Under the pieces are notes generated by a model. That model ran no database searches. It had not been told where the DNA came from and saw nothing but the letters and a program-made list of their open reading frames with translations. The position numbers were made by a program, and so were the translations under genes. A stretch of 64,000 nt of DNA from Xanthostigma xanthostigma (taxonomy: Eukaryota; Arthropoda; Insecta; Raphidioptera; Raphidiidae), in assembly GCA_963575645.1 (NCBI GenBank), contig OY754472.1, positions 2,604,001 through 2,668,000 on the forward strand, written 5' to 3'. Below are positions 1-11,700 of the stretch, in pieces (the stretch's first letter is position 1; every line of letters begins with the position of its first letter).

Positions 1-35
1 AAATGCTCGGTCCCTTGAGTTTCGTTATAAAGAGT

Positions 36-2736
36 TTACACTGTATAGTGATCGGACAGATTTGTTACCTTAGGGACATTGGAAACATCATAAAATGTAA
101 TGATGTCTTTTTTTGCGACGCCATTTTGTTGATCTAGAGTGAAAGGAACGTGGGTGCCTCTGGTAGTGGACACGTAAGGGTCCAACCATCTGACATAATT
201 CTGCAATTCAGGTCTATACGGTGGCAACTCATCTCGTCCCAAAGCTTTGACCTAAAAACAATAATTATTTAATTTCATTTATTTTCTTACCGGCTCAGTT
301 TTTATAAAAAAAGTCCTGTGTGTGCTGGCAGTGCTATTTATAATAAATTGCCTGAATCAATTCGACGCATCAACGACTTTAATAGCTTCAAGCGTATTTT
401 AAAAAAAAATTTAATTGAGCAATTTTTTTATTCACTAGACGATTTTTATACCTCATTAGTTGTATAATAATATATATTGGCACTTTCTTACTATTTTTAT
501 TTTCTATGTTCTAATTCTTGCATTTTGTATACTGTGACTTGTCATATTCAAACTATGTTTTGACGCTATGATGAATAAACTATCTATCTATCTAATGGCG
601 CGTTTGGTTGGGAGTAAAACCGTGCATTTGGGGCGACGTTACGTTTGTGTGCGGTTGAATAAAACACGACTTTAGCTGATGGCGACATCTACGACGAAAT
701 TTAGTTACTAGTATTTCGTTAGATGGCAGCGCGTGACGCTCGCTGTGTGTATGCGTTGGATGTACTTACAGGACAAATTGCATTGGGCTCCGGAATTAGA
801 TTCAATCGAAACGGCTTGGGATCCGGGTATTTTTGTTGAAACTGCGACTTTGCTTCCGATACGACTTGTTTACGAGGCGGCGGAGGTTTTGCAAAAAACT
901 ACAATAAAATATTTATTTACTGTTGAATCAGTAGGAGATTTGTATGGGGCGCGGGGGGGAACAAATTTTTACCCCGCGTACTCGGTGATCTGTGGCTTGA
1001 ACAAAAAAAAGTTTCGGACAAAAGATGACTTTTTTTGCCCGAAGAACTCGACCCAATAGAAAAAAATTGCGGTTGCCATTTAAAATTTCGGAGTTACCCC
1101 CTGCCCCCCTGCGGGGGCACCCCGTTGAGAGGAATTTTTGTGACCGAAAAATACATTACAGTGAGTTGAACAACTTTCATTCGCAGCACTTTTCAAAAAA
1201 AACTTAATCTTTCCGAGATATTCAGTACTAGCGGTCTCGTCCGGTTTCACCCGGGTGTAAAAGAACGAATGGGGAAGGGAGGAACATGAGTACACACATT
1301 AATCTTAGTTTACTGAGATGAATGTTGTGTCCAAATTTCATGACGATCGGAGTTACCAATCAAAAGTTTTTGTCGATAAAAAGCAGTATTTATAGTTTTT
1401 TAAACTAATAATTTTTTTAATTAATTAAATAAAATTAAAACAAATTTAAATGTAAGCCTTAGAAGAAAGCAATGTAGAAAATAAAAAAAAAATAAAAATA
1501 TATTCGCCCAACGTAGGGCTCGAACCCACGACCCTGATATTGACAGTCGTATGCTCTACCGATTGAGCTAGCCGGCGTTGTACTCTAGCAACGCTAATAT
1601 GAGTATATTTAGTTAGTGCATTTCACCTGAATAGAAGCTTATTTTTGAGATACATTTTGCAACATTTTTCATTAATGCTCCGCTCCTAATGGTCGTAGCC
1701 TGATTTTATATAGCCTATAGCCTTCGTCGATAATTGGGCTATCCAACAAAAATTTTTTTTTTCAATTTGAACCACTAGTTTCTGAGATTAGCGCGTTCAA
1801 ACAAACAAACAAATAAACTCTTCAGCTTTATATATTAGTGTAAATATAGATTTAAAAAAGTAAACCAAAATTAAAAAAATATTAGACCTTCTCTTGCATA
1901 GCTTTGACGCCATTCATCGATGATATATTACTGGGGCGCGTATATTTAACTGCTGGGAACGTATTTGCACTCTTAAAAACGTATTCATCATGCGTATAAT
2001 TTCGATACGTTTCATCTCGAATTTTCATATTTCCACACGTCAGGTTATCCGATATTTTTACTTTTTGTTTCTGAAAAACAAATGAAAAATGACAATTTTG
2101 TATGCAGTGTGTTCTTGTATCACTAAAAAGCATAAACTAACAAAGTTTTGAGATCGGTACTAATTGAATTACTATATCACGTTTTGTGTATAATACGCGC
2201 CGCGGATCTAAAAGGTTCGTGAGTTAGTCACAAACAGCGTCGCAAAGGCACATTTTAGAGCCGTTGAGACCCCCACCACCTCCCGGCTACCTGCACGGAA
2301 CGTGCGGTCGTCGGTGATTGGCCGTGATCGCTCGCTGCCTTTGTCACTTGTCGCTTTCCTGCTTTAAAGTACAGTCGAGTACGCTATTGTCAATTTAGTT
2401 TTGTTGAGTTGCGAGTTTGTAGTTTTTCAACAGACTCTACAAGCGCAAGCCCGCATTCGCATCTAACTTCCGAGCCTTTTAGATTCGTGGTGCGTATTAT
2501 ACTTTGGTATATTATTGGTGCCGACATCAAAACTTTGTTATAGTATGTAATATAGTTGATAAAACACGACTTACTACATCGTAGTCTTCACCGGCAGGTC
2601 GAATATTTCTCACTCCCATATTGTATACGGTCCTATAATCACTGTCTTTCAGGAGTAGCGGTTTATTGTAATCGACATAACCGTAAATGTCTGTTTTAAA
2701 CGTAGCGTATGGATCGGGCAATGGATTGTTAGCCAT
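36..2736 (-). CDS. Unrecognised three-exon gene, 186 aa, possibly axonemal (TEX26/SAXO-like)
   Basis: Three exons join in frame with GT-AG borders: 2575-2736 (ATG at 2736), 1888-2070 and 36-251 (TAA at 36-38). All junctions are phase 0 and the product is 186 residues. The protein starts MANNPLPDPYATFKTDIYGY and is rich in Tyr, Asn and Asp. There is no signal peptide or membrane segment. Short motifs such as YTHDEYVFKS and RPELQNYVRWL recall the YxxxY-type segments of ciliary microtubule-associated proteins; the YTHDEYVFKS stretch resembles vertebrate TEX26. That likeness is weak and from memory, so no symbol is given. The second donor (AAG|GTCTAA) is poor, so exon 2 could instead end at the TAA at 1882. 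Intron 1 (2071-2574) holds a TA-flanked MITE; intron 2 (252-1887) holds a LINE tail and a repeat with a tRNA-like insert. Confidence 0.6.
295..593 (+). repeat. 3' end of a non-LTR retrotransposon (Jockey/CR1-like LINE)
   Basis: Reading from about 330, the plus strand translates to AIYNKLPESIRRINDFNSFK and onward, the usual C-terminal tail of insect Jockey/CR1-type reverse transcriptase proteins. An AT-rich 3' UTR follows and ends in short CTAT repeats at 579-593. It is a 5'-truncated copy in intron 2 of the leftmost gene. Confidence 0.6.
594..1227. other. Intronic stretch, no recognised gene
   Basis: A 108-codon open frame (733-1059, plus) starts in GC-richer DNA but shows no family motif that I know. 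The rest is a C-rich stretch near 1100 and AT-rich DNA. It may be part of an unrecognised transposon. Confidence 0.3.
1228..1840 (-). mobile_element. Helentron/Helitron-like repeat (family H1) with a tRNA-like insert
   Basis: Read on the minus strand, the copy ends in GTGAAACCGGACGAGACCGC followed by TAGT, so it closes with CTAG|T as Helitron-type elements do. The other end has the AACAAACAAAC and CTTCAGCTTTATA block. The same family recurs at 19204-19356, 42650-42911 and 55107-55418. Those copies lack the block of about 260 bp between roughly 1380 and 1640, which contains a tRNA-like sequence. Assignment to Helentron-type rests on end sequence only. Confidence 0.5.
1505..1577 (-). tRNA. tRNA-Lys-derived pseudogene or SINE head (anticodon triplet reads GTC)
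   Basis: On the minus strand the D-arm (GCTCAATCGGTAGAGC), the variable region GGGTC, an intact T-arm with loop TTCGAGC, and the 3' acceptor GTTGGGCG match the layout of eukaryotic tRNA-Lys. The first two acceptor pairs are lost. Only the outer and inner pairs of the anticodon stem survive (TACGA against TATCA), and the loop CTGTCAA would read GTC. I take it as a decayed tRNA-derived sequence carried in a repeat. A tRNA scan may still call it tRNA-Asp or pseudo-tRNA-Lys. Confidence 0.5.
2191..2499. mobile_element. TA-flanked MITE (family M1), first copy
   Basis: Terminal inverted repeats begin TAATACGCGCC and continue through a GGATCTAAAAGG-type stretch. Both ends are flanked by TA, the target of Tc1/mariner-type transposases. 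A closely similar copy lies in reverse orientation at 63562-63858. It has no coding capacity and sits in intron 1 of the leftmost gene. Confidence 0.7.
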
Positions 2737-2961
2737 TTTTGAAAAAACTTTGTACAAAAAGAAAATTTTAAAAATGATCATTTAAATTAAAAAGCGACTA
2801 AAACGTCAATAAACTGCCATCATTACTGAAACTTCATATTGATACAACTGTATCCTTGGTAACTATTATGAACCATCATTATTTGAGTCCGAGCTCCCAT
2901 AGCATAAAAACATACCCCATCGAACACCAAATTTTTTCATCATGAAGTTTTAAGACCGCCG
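2737..2961. promoter_or_regulatory. Presumed 5' flank of the leftmost gene
   Basis: AT-rich, non-coding sequence directly upstream of the ATG at 2736. No TATA box or other core element was convincing. Confidence 0.2.
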
Positions 2962-3367
2962 CATACGAGGCTAGAAACGCTGCTAGATTCGCCTACTAGT
3001 TTTCTAGCGCTGGTTTTCTTGTGCTCTCTTCACACGGGACGTCTTTTCAAGCTAGTTTTGTGAATAAATCTGGCGCGCGCGCGCAGTGAGTTATAAATAT
3101 AAACACAGAGCAAAACGTGTCTGTTGTCAGACTCTGTGCAGAACGACGCCGTGTTGATTTGTGGGCGTTTGTTCAAGTCGCTCACGTGACAAGATACTGC
3201 TTCCTGATTGGTTCTTGCTCATACCTAGCAAGAAAAACAGCCCTTTTTCTAATTTTATAACCTATCTTGTGAGCTAGCAGCCCGCAGTGACGTCATTTCC
3301 AGCTTCGTACCCAGCCTACCGGCCAGCAGAAGTTCAAGCAGTGTTTCTAGTCTCGTAGTGGTCTTTT
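2962..3367. mobile_element. MITE family M2, first copy
   Basis: A non-coding repeat of about 400 bp whose ends carry related inverted sequences (CGAGGCTAGAAACGCTGCT at the left, its reverse near 3340-3360). It contains a CACGTGAC site, a CGCG-rich stretch and one TGACGTCA near 3288. Further copies are at 10815-12290 (split by a hAT insertion), 52690-52975 (partial) and 55950-56322. Confidence 0.6.
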
Positions 3368-3739
3368 AAATTTGACATTTCTCATTTAAATAATAAAATA
3401 GCATCTCTCATTACGATCCTCATAATTATCTAATGAAGAAAAAGGAGAACAGAGATTACCATTTCTCTCCATGCAGGCAGCCATTTTCGCCCGGCTTTCC
3501 GAGCTTCTGATCAATTCCCTTTTTTATTGTTAAGTTGCTTGCGATATCTCAAGCAATTAGATTAATATCTCGAGCTTCGCGAAGCGCGCAAGCTATACTA
3601 TAATACAAAAATCATAATATTACTAACCATTCATTGAAATTGAGTATTTGCCAACTAAAAAAGTCGTCGGTTTTAATATAGATGAATTAATTGACCAATC
3701 CGCTTAAATTTTTGCAATAAACATTGACAAAATACGCGA
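3368..3739. other. AT-rich intergenic stretch, nothing recognised
   Basis: No open frame, RNA or clear inverted repeat was seen between two repeat copies. Confidence 0.3.
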
Positions 3740-4257
3740 AACAAATGCTTTTAATCAACACGCGTGAGTAATATATAATTTCGGGACCCTGCTAAATTCG
3801 GGAGAAATAATAAATTACTTCATGTTGACGCGTAGAGTGCTAATAATGAGCCGTACTGTACGATAATGAATTTTCTGAACCAATAGAAACGCAGTAGCGA
3901 GCGGAAGCCATACAATAATGAAAAATAACTGCATAGTTTCTGGACCAATAGAAACGCGGTAGCGATTTGTATATATGAAAACAGCATCGCAATTCAGCGA
4001 AAGTCAGGGCCATCTTGTGTGCATCGAGGGCGGTGGGTACGTCAATCAATGAAGTGATTTATTATTTTTCCCTCTTTTATCAGGGCCCCGATTACATGTT
4101 ACTCGTGCTAGTTGAATAAAGTATTATGTGCGACCATTGATCGAAGGAGAATATTCCACTCGCGTGTTACCGCACTCGCTAAGCTCGTGCGGCAAATTTC
4201 ACGCTCATGGAATCTTCTCCTTCTCTCACTAGTCGCACAATATACTATTAATATGCA
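3740..4257 (+). repeat. Interspersed repeat family R5, first copy
   Basis: It runs from AACACGCGTGAGTAATAT to GTCGCACAATATACTATTA. A second copy in the same orientation lies at 27898-28400, inside the hAT element of the RBBP4 gene. Internally there are two near-identical CCAATAGAAACGC segments. The class is unknown. A related tail occurs at about 45815-45860. Confidence 0.55.
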
Positions 4258-4732
4258 CGAACGAAACGTTCAAGGAATTTGGGAGAAAAAAATTAGCAAT
4301 TAACATTGAATAATATAATTATTAAATAGTAATAACACTAATATATAAAAAAATTGCAACGTGCTATTTATAAACTTAGTACTACAAATAATAATTTAAC
4401 TATAGGACTGCACCGAAGACTCGGTCATTTTAGCGAGTATTCGCAAATACCAGTAAAGTATAGAAAAAAGTCGTAAAAAAAACTATTGTTTGAAAATTGC
4501 TGCCAGGACAATGCCCCTACCGTGTGTTAATTTTATGACATTTGTTTTAAACAATTTAGAAACGAGAAGCCCATGACAAACCAGCAGTACGGAGCAATAA
4601 AAATTAACAAAGTCCGACGAGTTAAACAGTGCCGTCTACAATATCCAGAGACGGAATTTCGATAAGGCCCATTAGGCCCGGGCCTTTTTTCGTCAACACA
4701 CAAAGATTTTATTTTACTCGCCATGTTCACAA

Positions 4733-5181
4733 TTAGGCTTTTGAAAAAAAAATAATTATCGATTTTTTTATTGTATTTTAAAACTTTATTATAAATAATA
4801 TTGATAATCGATGCGAAAAACTTTCAAAAAACTTTTTTTAAATTAATTATAAGCAATTTAAAATTGATAAAATATTAAAAAAAATCACGTGACTGCAAAC
4901 GCACTAAAATTGTTTTTGACAGTTGTGACGTCATAATGGTAAAATGTATATACGCAGTATACTATCAATGCTTCTACATGTGTATTGACTAAAACATTAT
5001 GACGTCACATTATGTTCGGGAAATGTCGGCGCGTTCTCGGAACTGGGTACAAAAATTTATTTTTAATTTGATATAACTTTTGAATTATAACGAAAATAAA
5101 AAAAAGAAAAATAGTTTTGTTATAAAACTTATATACGATCTTTCCATTTATGACAAAAAAAAATTTCATTCAAAAGCCCAA
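4733..5181. mobile_element. Inverted-repeat element family M3, first copy
   Basis: The ends are TTAGGCTTTTGAA and TTCAAAAGCCCAA. The interior holds two TGACGTCA sites in a partly symmetrical block. A reverse-oriented, shorter copy is at 43985-44337 in an intron of the SLC25A16 gene. No coding capacity. Confidence 0.55.
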
Positions 5182-5712
5182 TTTGCAAGTTTGTGGGCAA
5201 CTAAGAATATGATAACTTATCGATAAGCAGCGGAGCTAAGCATATGAAAGATAATCCCAACAAACAAAAGAACGAATCTCTTAGAATCTTCAGTACGCAT
5301 GGTGCCGACAACAAAGCAACAAAATAACAAAAGAGTACTGTTTATTGTTTAATGATAACGTATTGTTGTCGTTATATAGATTGTATCATTGTATGAGCAA
5401 CAAGGTAAACCAACTAGAGTTAAGTAATTTCGACGTTTTAAGGAGTTTGTCGTTATATAGAGTGACGTTAAATGGAGTTTACACTGTATAAAACTTTTGA
5501 ACGATGAAGTAAATATTTTGGGGCGGGTGCAAGTTGAATTGAACGCAAGATTATGTTTAGTAAGTAGGTACTTTACATTTTTACGCTGCAAAATCGACAG
5601 AAAACGGCCTAGTCCGCTTCTGACAGTATCGAATTACTCGACCGGGTATCCGTCGCTCAGATTTTTGAAAAACGAGTCCTCGGCGCATTCCTAAATTCAA
5701 CACCGATAAAAA
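5182..5712. repeat. Downstream flank of Atf-2 with a pogo/Tigger-like terminal fragment
   Basis: Near 5385-5490 the minus strand reads like the end of a pogo/Tigger-type element: CAGTGTAAACTCCATTTAAC, then repeated 'TATATAACGACA' motifs. The same tip occurs at 20-45. No gene was recognised here. Confidence 0.35.
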
Positions 5713-8700
5713 TTACGAGTATCTAAGAGTAATCACAGGCGATGGAACGGCTGTTATAACAGTCTTGTTTCCACAATTCTTGTCATTTTTATTATCACAT
5801 ACGACGCTTTTAGATTCTTTTATCGGTTTCAATTCGTTGTTACATATTGTTAACGGTTTATCACTATTTGTCTTATTTATACACTTCTGTTTGTCGATCG
5901 ACGTTTCGTTTTCGATTTGAGATTGTGAACTATCGTTTACTATTACCGAACTATCACTGCTAAAGTTTGTGACGATTATTTTAGGTATGCATAGAGGTTT
6001 AATGTTGAGCTTCTTTGATTTTTTAGAGATGCGTTTAAACGGTAACGTATCACAAACACGTTTCAAAGTTTTGTTTATCGGCACGACGTTGCTTATGTTG
6101 ATTGTTTGAGGCACATTGACTCTAATAATACTCGGACTGCTCACCACAACGTTTCCTATAAAAAAAAAATGGTTGTCTGTAAAGTCGGTTTACGGACGAT
6201 AGTTTTACGTGATAACGTATTCCGTAATACATAACCTAAATTCTACATATAATAATTATAATAATTCGAATCTATGATATTCCATCTTTCGCTACAAATT
6301 TAGGTTAATTTTATGTATTAAAATACTCACCACCTATAATAATAATTGTTTTTTTTAACTTTCTTTCTTTCGTATTTATTTTAAGTCTCAAAGATTAATT
6401 GTCATAATATTTAGAAAACAATTGTTTTATTGTTTAAGTATATAAAATTCCAAAACCTACTTACAATATTTAAGGATTTTCATACGACAAAAAATTGATT
6501 TTTATAATGATAAAATTTGTAAGAAAACGATTTTTTCGAGAGATGAGACCTAGCTAAAACGATTTTTTGCCCCCCAAAATCCCTTTTCAGTAAATTTCAT
6601 CCAAATCGTTAGGGCCGTTTTCGAGAAAAGCACGCACAGGGTCAGGCGGAACGTTAGGAGCGTTACACTTTTTCGTGCATGCAGCCGGTGTTTCATCAAT
6701 TTATAAGATTGGTGATTCATCAATTTATAAGACGTTATCACGTCAAAAAGAACAGTATCGAAACCATATCCGAATGAAAAGTGCATTAAGGACGTAGTCC
6801 TATGTTCAAGCTAGTTTTCAACCGTTATTTCAGAATTTTTTTTAATATCAAAATAATGTACGATGTTTTCAATTTTGTTACATGTTTTTACTGACATCGT
6901 AAACTAAGACAAAACATTTTTTTTGCTTAATTTTACGCCATTTTATAATTGTTTTTTTAACCTATAGTAGACAACTTTAAGTGGAGGTAGCGCGGGTGAT
7001 AACGTCACTTGGAGTCAACTGAATTATAAAAATTAAATTGGTTATTGTTTCGTAGGCTTGTGGCTCTATCCCGTACTAGAAATAAACATTTTTATTGATA
7101 AATAACAAAATGGCGGGTTTTAGAAAAAAAACAACGAGAAAATCGTGATTTTTTCGTTGAAAATCGGTTAAAAAAAATAGAAATAATTTTTATAATTAAG
7201 TAATTCTAGTACCAGACGGAGCTATTGCTGTGTAGAATACCCTGTGCAAAACTGAAAGCAATCGGTTGTATACAATTGTTTCAATCACCCGCGCTACTTA
7301 GAAAAACGTAGTTTTGAGAAAAACGCGTTTAAAGTTTTAATTTAAGATTTCTTACAAAAAACAAAAATGAGTATTTACACTAATCAGCTATGCCTGGTGT
7401 ATATTAAACATTCCGTTTCTTCAAAGGCATCGTTTTCTGTTAATTTGTTTGCTCTACTCTGCGAGAGTATAAGGGTAACGTGATATTAATTGAGAGGTAA
7501 GAGCAGGTAAGAGTCTTACCGTAAGACCGTTGCTGCTCTCGACTATATGCTATAGCTTTGTAAATATTTAATATTTCGGTCTAAAATTTTTACAGTATTT
7601 TCTCAATATATTATACTTACTAAAAATGTAAAAAAAATAAATTCGTTTTTTCAAAACCCGAACACCAAACTACGTCCTTAAGAACAGTATCAAAACCAGT
7701 TCCGAATGAAAAATGCATTCACCGAAAGTGGTAAAGCTAGGCGCGCACTACGATTTATTGTCGCGCGATTGTTTAAACTGAAACATTAACATTTTAATGA
7801 ATATACACGCATTATGCGACGAAATAATCGCGGCGACTAAATGTAGAACAGGTCCTATTTTAACGACGACGCGATTGCCGCGTGACAATAAATCGTAGTG
7901 CGCGCCTAGCCTAACAGTGGATAATTCGTGTAGATACAAAAAAAAATTTAAATAGTTTATCGGAAACTGCTGACGAATATTTTTATGTACTTCAAATTCA
8001 ACCGGAAGTGTATAAGCATTTTTTTTTTTCAAATGGCAACATATATTCATACATTCCAACCCGCAAGGGGGGAATGGTACTAGTGTAGGTCAAAGTTCAC
8101 TCTTCAAAATTTGTTTTGAATCCAAATAACATATTTTTTGGAAAAACTCCATGCCTCTGTTTGTCTGTGAACACGATACAGGCTAAATGGATACACCGAT
8201 TGAAACCAAATTTTGGGAGAATATTTGATACGCAAATAGATAGATAGATAGATAATTTATTTTGTCTCAACTAAGTGTATACAAAGTTTGACAATCGTCA
8301 CACAATATGTAAAAAAAAATTTAAAATATAATAGTTAACGTTCATGTTAATTTGATTTTTAAAAAGTATTTAAAATCGTAAAAACTGTTTTCTAAAAGAA
8401 TTTTTTTAATTTTTTGTTTGTAATTGTTCGTAGGGAGATGTTTTATCTCATTTGTCAATTTATTATAAAATTTCAAAGCCCAATAATTTGGTCCATTTGT
8501 TAGCTTATTAGTACTATAGTACGGAATTTTAATGTCTTGTCGTTGTCTAGTGTCGTGCTCGTGTGTACTGTCAACAATTTGAAATTTGTTTGTTTTTTTT
8601 TATATAAATTAGATTTTCAAATACAAAAAGGGATGGTAGTGTTAGTATGTTATTCATTTGGAAATGTGGTTTGCAGTGTTCAATTTTGTTTGTTTTACAT

Positions 8701-11700
8701 ATAATGCGTATAGCTTTTTTTTGAAGTAAAAATACTCTTTTTGCCTCAGGAGCAGAGCCCCATAAGGTGATGCCATATTGCATTTTGGAATGAAATAGTC
8801 CGTAGTACCTATGTATTAATTGAGACGTGAAAAGATGCATACTGTACTACCTTGCGTAACAGATATTATGTTTTATATGTTATATGTTTTATATGAAGAG
8901 CCCTATTGTTTTTAGGGAAAATCGGCGCATGCGCAGAAGAGATATATGCTATAACGGTGTTTTTTTTTATATATAATAATGGTATACTCTTCATAATGGC
9001 TTATTATTGTATTTATTTTTTCAAGAAAGTTTCGTTTAAAATTTTATTTTCTAAACTTTAGGTATAGTTTCGGAAATATTTTGAAAATAAAAAAAATTAA
9101 GCCGCTCTTTTGTTTTATGGATCTGTCAGAAATAAACTAGTTCGGCATGCTTTGATTAATTTTTACAGGAATTATTCACTGTTACCACTTTTGGTGAGCT
9201 GTATACTCTCGCGTAACACAATTTAAAATATGTGAAACATTATCGTTATAAAATATAAAACTGTGAATGTTGTAACATACCTGCATTCTGTGCTTTCGTT
9301 ACGTCACAATCTTTATGAGCCAATAAAAGTTGTTTGACTTGAGCCAGTTCCGCTCTAAGCTTCTGAACTTCCGTTACTAAACTTTGATTTGCGTTCATCA
9401 ACGCCTGATTTCGCTTCTCCAAATTATCGAAATACTTTTTTCTTTTTTCCCTCGATCGGACCGCGGCGGCTCTGTTTCTTTCCAGCAGCGTTTCTCGTTT
9501 CAACTGATCCTCGTCCGTGCAAATATTTTTCGGTTCTTTTTTTGCATTTTCGACATTTTTTTTCGATGAGACTTTGTCATGCGGGCGTTTAACAGGTTTC
9601 GATTCTTCGGTTTTTGGCAAGAATATGTACTGGTTCGGTTTCACGGCCGGTAAAATAACTTGAGTCGGCTGTATTAGTCTCGGTATCGGTAAAATGGTTT
9701 TTAGCTGAGTCTCAGATTTCGACGACCCCGTCAATACTATCGGATTTTGTATCAAAGTTACCGGCTGCGACATAACGTTCGGTAAAATATAATTCGTCGC
9801 TGAATTTATCATTTGATAATTTATTATCGGTTCTTCGACGGACGACGAACTTTTAAATTTCTTTTTTAATGCTTGTTTTAATTGCTGTTTTGTTTTAACT
9901 GACACTTTAACATCCGGCTCTAGTTTTTCGAATTCCGTTTTAAAATTAGAAATTTCACTGTCGCTTTGCGTTTTTAACGAATTTTTTTTTATTAATTTTA
10001 TGTTATCGGTTTTTAACAATTTTCTTTCGGAAGGGTCTTTCAGATTATCGGATGTTTTTAAAATTATTTCGTTGTTTTGTTTAATAATGCTAGTATATTG
10101 ATGATCAGCTGACACTGTAATCGTTTGTATTGTTGATTTTCTAGAATCTTCTATTTCTAAATAATTACTATCATTTGTTTTATTGTCTCCATTCCGATTG
10201 TCCTTTATTTCATTACCTTCTTTTGTACATGTTTTCTCGCAAATTTCAAGATCCTTCAAAAACTCATTTTTGTTCATTGATTTCAATATTGCAGGAGTTT
10301 TTATTACTGTCTGTTCATTTGAATTATGATCCGACACGCAAACTGATTCGTTTTCGGTCGTGTTCAAATACACATTTTTATCCGAATCTTTCAAAACAGT
10401 CGGTGTCTTTAAATCGAAATCTGAAATTTTCGTGTTTGATTTTATCGATGAAAATGAAACGCCCAATCGATCTTCGTTAATAATGGGAAATATGTGTGGC
10501 GTGTGCAAAGTATCATCCGAGTTATTCGATAGATCAGTCGGTGCGTGTAAATTTCCCGATTTTACTAGCTCTGTCGCTTGCCGAAACGTTTCTTCGAACG
10601 GATTAACATTTTGCAAGTCTTGAAACAGTCCAACTTCCTCGCAGTTCCGTATGAAGCGAGTCGGCGTTGGAGTCTGATCCGCTAGAAAATGAAAACAGTA
10701 ATGCGTTTGAAGGCTGCTTTTGCCGCTAGAAACACTGCTGGGACTTGGGCTGGCTGCCGCGCGGGTCACGAAGATGGAACTCGCCTGCGAGGTGATAAGG
10801 GATATGTTCCGAAATATAACGCAGTATACCGGCCAGTGCTGATGACGTCATGAATCTGACGCCATAATTGTACCGGTGTGCCGCCATATTGTACTGGTGA
10901 GACAGATGTGACGTAGCATAAATATTTAACCAGGCGTGTCTGCATCAGACTTTATAGAATTTTTTATTTTATTATTTGTTATTTGCAATAATGTCTTCTC
11001 AACAAAGTAAACAATTACTTTTGGTGGACGAGGGAAATAATAATACGTCAACGCAATCAACGAATCAACAATATGGCGTCGATTCATGACGTCATTAACA
11101 CTGGCCAGTATATTTCGGAACACACTCAAGATGGATTTCAAAATTAAAACCGGGGTTATATTTTGTTTGCTTGTTCGTCTGATTGTTTTGAGCAAGAACC
11201 AATCAGGAAACAGTATTTTGTCACGTGGACGACATGGACAAACGCCCACAAGCACTGCCACAGTGTGTGTTCTATTCAGAGCAGGGCTGCCAGATGAACG
11301 GATTTTTCCGTTCCAAACGGATTTTTCGAGTAGAAATAAATTTGAACGGATAATGGAACGGATTTCATGATCTGAACGGATTTAACGGATTTTCTAACTT
11401 TTTCGAATTTTTTACCTTTTTTACTATATATAAATTCAAACTTCACTCGATAATCGATAAATTGGGGACATTCGGGTATTTTTAGCACATTCGAGCATAT
11501 CTGAGCACGTTTCTTTCACTACCTCTGTCCTACTCCTCTCTCTATTTGGGTAGAAAAAGATAAGAGAGTGTATGAAACAATGTGTTCGCGAAACACACAC
11601 CTATATCGATGAATATCGACTCGCTATCTTTGTCTGATGCGTTTTTTTCACACAACTGGAGTCAAGTGTTTCGAGTTACACGGATTAACGGAACACATTG

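Noticed and set aside
733-1059. 108-codon open frame in intron 2 of the leftmost gene
   Set aside because: No recognisable domain, no splice partners, and it lies in a repeat-rich intron. Kept only as a note.
1505-1577. Functional tRNA gene
   Set aside because: Three anticodon-stem pairs and two acceptor pairs are lost, and it lies inside a repeat.
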